In this document: positions 62,608 through 64,000 of the stretch, in pieces | Layout: every line of letters starts with the position of its first letter | Position numbering within the stretch: position 1 is the stretch's first letter | NCBI GenBank assembly: GCA_963747335.1 | Contig: CAVVEV010000012.1 | Coordinates: forward strand, 310,001 to 374,000 | Source: Prado023 sp963747335 | GTDB taxonomy: Bacteria > Actinomycetota > Actinomycetes > S36-B12 > CAIYMF01 | Direction: 5' to 3' | DNA: 64,000 nucleotides | Position numbers and translations under genes: made by a program | Notes under the pieces: model-generated | Told to the model about the DNA's origin: nothing | What the model saw: the letters and a program-made list of their open reading frames with translations, nothing else | Database searches by the model: none

Positions 62608-63561
62608 GTGGCCAACTTGATCACCGGCGATGCGATCACCCTCGACCTGCGGATCGCCGGGCTCCCGTCGCGCTCCCTGGCGCTGGCCGTCGACCTCTCC
62701 ATCCAGGTGGGCCTCCTCATGGCGGGCACCGTGCTGGTGGGCTGGGTGTTCACCGCCGGTGGCAGTCCCGGTGCCCAAGCAGCCGTCACGCTGACGGTGG
62801 CGGTGCTCGCGCTGGTCGCCTGGCCGACCATGGTGGAGACGCTGACCCGCGGCCGCTCCCTGGGCAAGGTCATGATGGGGCTGCGGGTCGTGCGAGACGA
62901 CGGGGGCCCGATCCGGATGCGGCACAGCCTCGTGCGCGCCCTGGCGATGGTGTTCCTGGACTTCTGGGTCACGTCCGGGGTGGTGGGCGGACTCAGTGCG
63001 TTGGCCTCCTCGAAGTCCAAGCGGATGGGCGACCACCTGGCGGGGACCATCGTGGTGGGCGAGCGCATCCCGCGCCACGCCACCGCCCATCAGGAGATCG
63101 TGATGCCAGCACCGCTGGTGGGCTGGGCCGCCGGGCTCGACCTGGTCGCGGTTCCCGACGGGCTCGCGCTGTACGTGCGCACGTTCCTGCACCGGGCCCC
63201 GTCCCTGGACCCGGCAGTCCGCGTGGCGACCGCTGGGCGCCTGGCCACGCAGCTGGCCGGGTACGTGCGGATGCCGGCCCCGGCGGGAACGCCCGCGGAG
63301 GCCTACCTGGCCGCAGTGCTGGCCGAGCGCACCCGGCGGGCGTCACCGGGAGCAGCGCTGTCCGCCCCAGTGACCCAGTGGGCACCCAACCCAACACCGT
63401 CCGCACCTCCCGCACCGCCCGCAGGGGCACCCGCCGCCGGGGCAGCACCCGCGTGGCCCCTCCCCGGCCCAGTCGCGCCCCCGGCACCTGTCTCCCCGGC
63501 GCCCTCGCCGCCGCCATCTCCCCCCTCGGCGCCGACGACCGGCTTCACCCTGCCCCGGTAG
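62608..63561 (+). CDS. RDD family membrane protein
   Basis: A 317-residue protein with an RDD domain of three to four TMs (RIAGLPSRSLALAVDLSIQVGLLMAGTVL, RGRSLGKVMMGLRVVRDDGGPIRMRHSLVRAL). A cytoplasmic segment follows and a Pro/Ala tail of about 75 residues ends the protein. RDD proteins include ion antiporters and lipid or envelope factors. The GTG is 6 bases after GAGGAT, with no Shine-Dalgarno site. Only 36 bases separate it from the divergent SpoIIM start. Confidence 0.9.
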   Translation: MANLITGDAITLDLRIAGLPSRSLALAVDLSIQVGLLMAGTVLVGWVFTAGGSPGAQAAVTLTVAVLALVAWPTMVETLTRGRSLGKVMMGLRVVRDDGGPIRMRHSLVRALAMVFLDFWVTSGVVGGLSALASSKSKRMGDHLAGTIVVGERIPRHATAHQEIVMPAPLVGWAAGLDLVAVPDGLALYVRTFLHRAPSLDPAVRVATAGRLATQLAGYVRMPAPAGTPAEAYLAAVLAERTRRASPGAALSAPVTQWAPNPTPSAPPAPPAGAPAAGAAPAWPLPGPVAPPAPVSPAPSPPPSPPSAPTTGFTLPR

Positions 63562-63586
63562 CCGACAGCGGCAGTCCGACAGCACG

Positions 63587-63632
63587 AAGGTGGTGCGTTG
63601 TTGCCCATGGAGGAACACCAACGCACCACCTT
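63587..63632. terminator. Bidirectional terminator between RDD and ahcY
   Basis: AAGGTGGTGCGTTG (63587-63600) and CAACGCACCACCTT (63619-63632) form a perfect 14-base-pair stem around an 18-base loop between convergent genes. Confidence 0.75.
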
Positions 63633-63672
63633 GGTGTCGGCTCAGGGTGGAGCCGGGGGTGGAGCGGGTCGG

Positions 63673-64000
<328 letters not shown>

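Overview
The window is chromosomal DNA of a high-G+C Gram-positive bacterium (class Actinomycetes). The evidence is the very G+C-rich third codon positions, frequent GTG starts, and marker genes: BldC, MtrA-MtrB-LpqB, a WS/DGAT acyltransferase, the 180 kDa-class NAD-glutamate dehydrogenase, LytR-CpsA-Psr, DUF3073, PurS and the mtrAB-linked DUF4129/DUF4350/MoxR/DUF58 cluster. There is no rRNA, so genus cannot be fixed. No phage, transposon, CRISPR array or plasmid genes are seen. Most of the content is core and syntenic.

Layout. 1-2.5 kb: a serine hydrolase and an MFS exporter. 2.7-14 kb, all on the minus strand: gdh, prfB, a sulfotransferase, ftsE, ftsX, an M23 peptidase with coiled coil, smpB, then tmRNA. 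This is a division and ribosome-rescue unit carrying an unexpected sulfotransferase. 14-18 kb: DUF2505, DUF6912, a patatin lipase and WS/DGAT (neutral-lipid metabolism), then a tRNA-Glu/Asp/Phe array with a strong terminator. 18-31 kb: MATE exporter, bldC, DUF3073 and the purine genes purM, purF, purL, purQ, purS, with two exporters, an SCP-like protein and a YdeI-like protein between them; then DUF4126 and an LCP ligase. 31-36 kb: pgm, an ECF sigma factor overlapping a DUF4349 membrane protein, thioredoxin and a spermidine-synthase-like protein. 36-46 kb: a 2H-phosphodiesterase/GNAT fusion, trpS, a CNNM/CBS protein, a histone-tail-like unknown protein, exonuclease III, monomeric isocitrate dehydrogenase and tsaC. 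46-64 kb: secA, a degenerate NarL-type regulator, hpf, comF, lpqB, mtrB and mtrA (minus strand), then divergently a membrane protein, DUF4129, DUF4350, MoxR and DUF58 (plus strand), SpoIIM (minus), RDD (plus) and the end of ahcY.

Recurring organisation: neighbouring genes are repeatedly joined by TGATG, ATGA or GTGA start/stop overlaps, pointing to translational coupling. Many first genes of transcripts have a -10-like hexamer ending about 6 bases before the start codon and no Shine-Dalgarno sequence, pointing to leaderless mRNAs. Several convergent gene ends carry long perfect inverted repeats without U-tracts.

The least explained parts are the sulfotransferase in the ftsEX operon, the cysteine tail on PurS, the 2H-phosphodiesterase/GNAT fusion, DUF4349 in the anti-sigma position, the interleaved inverted repeats at 35.3 kb, and the SpoIIM/RDD/DUF58 envelope cluster beside mtrAB.
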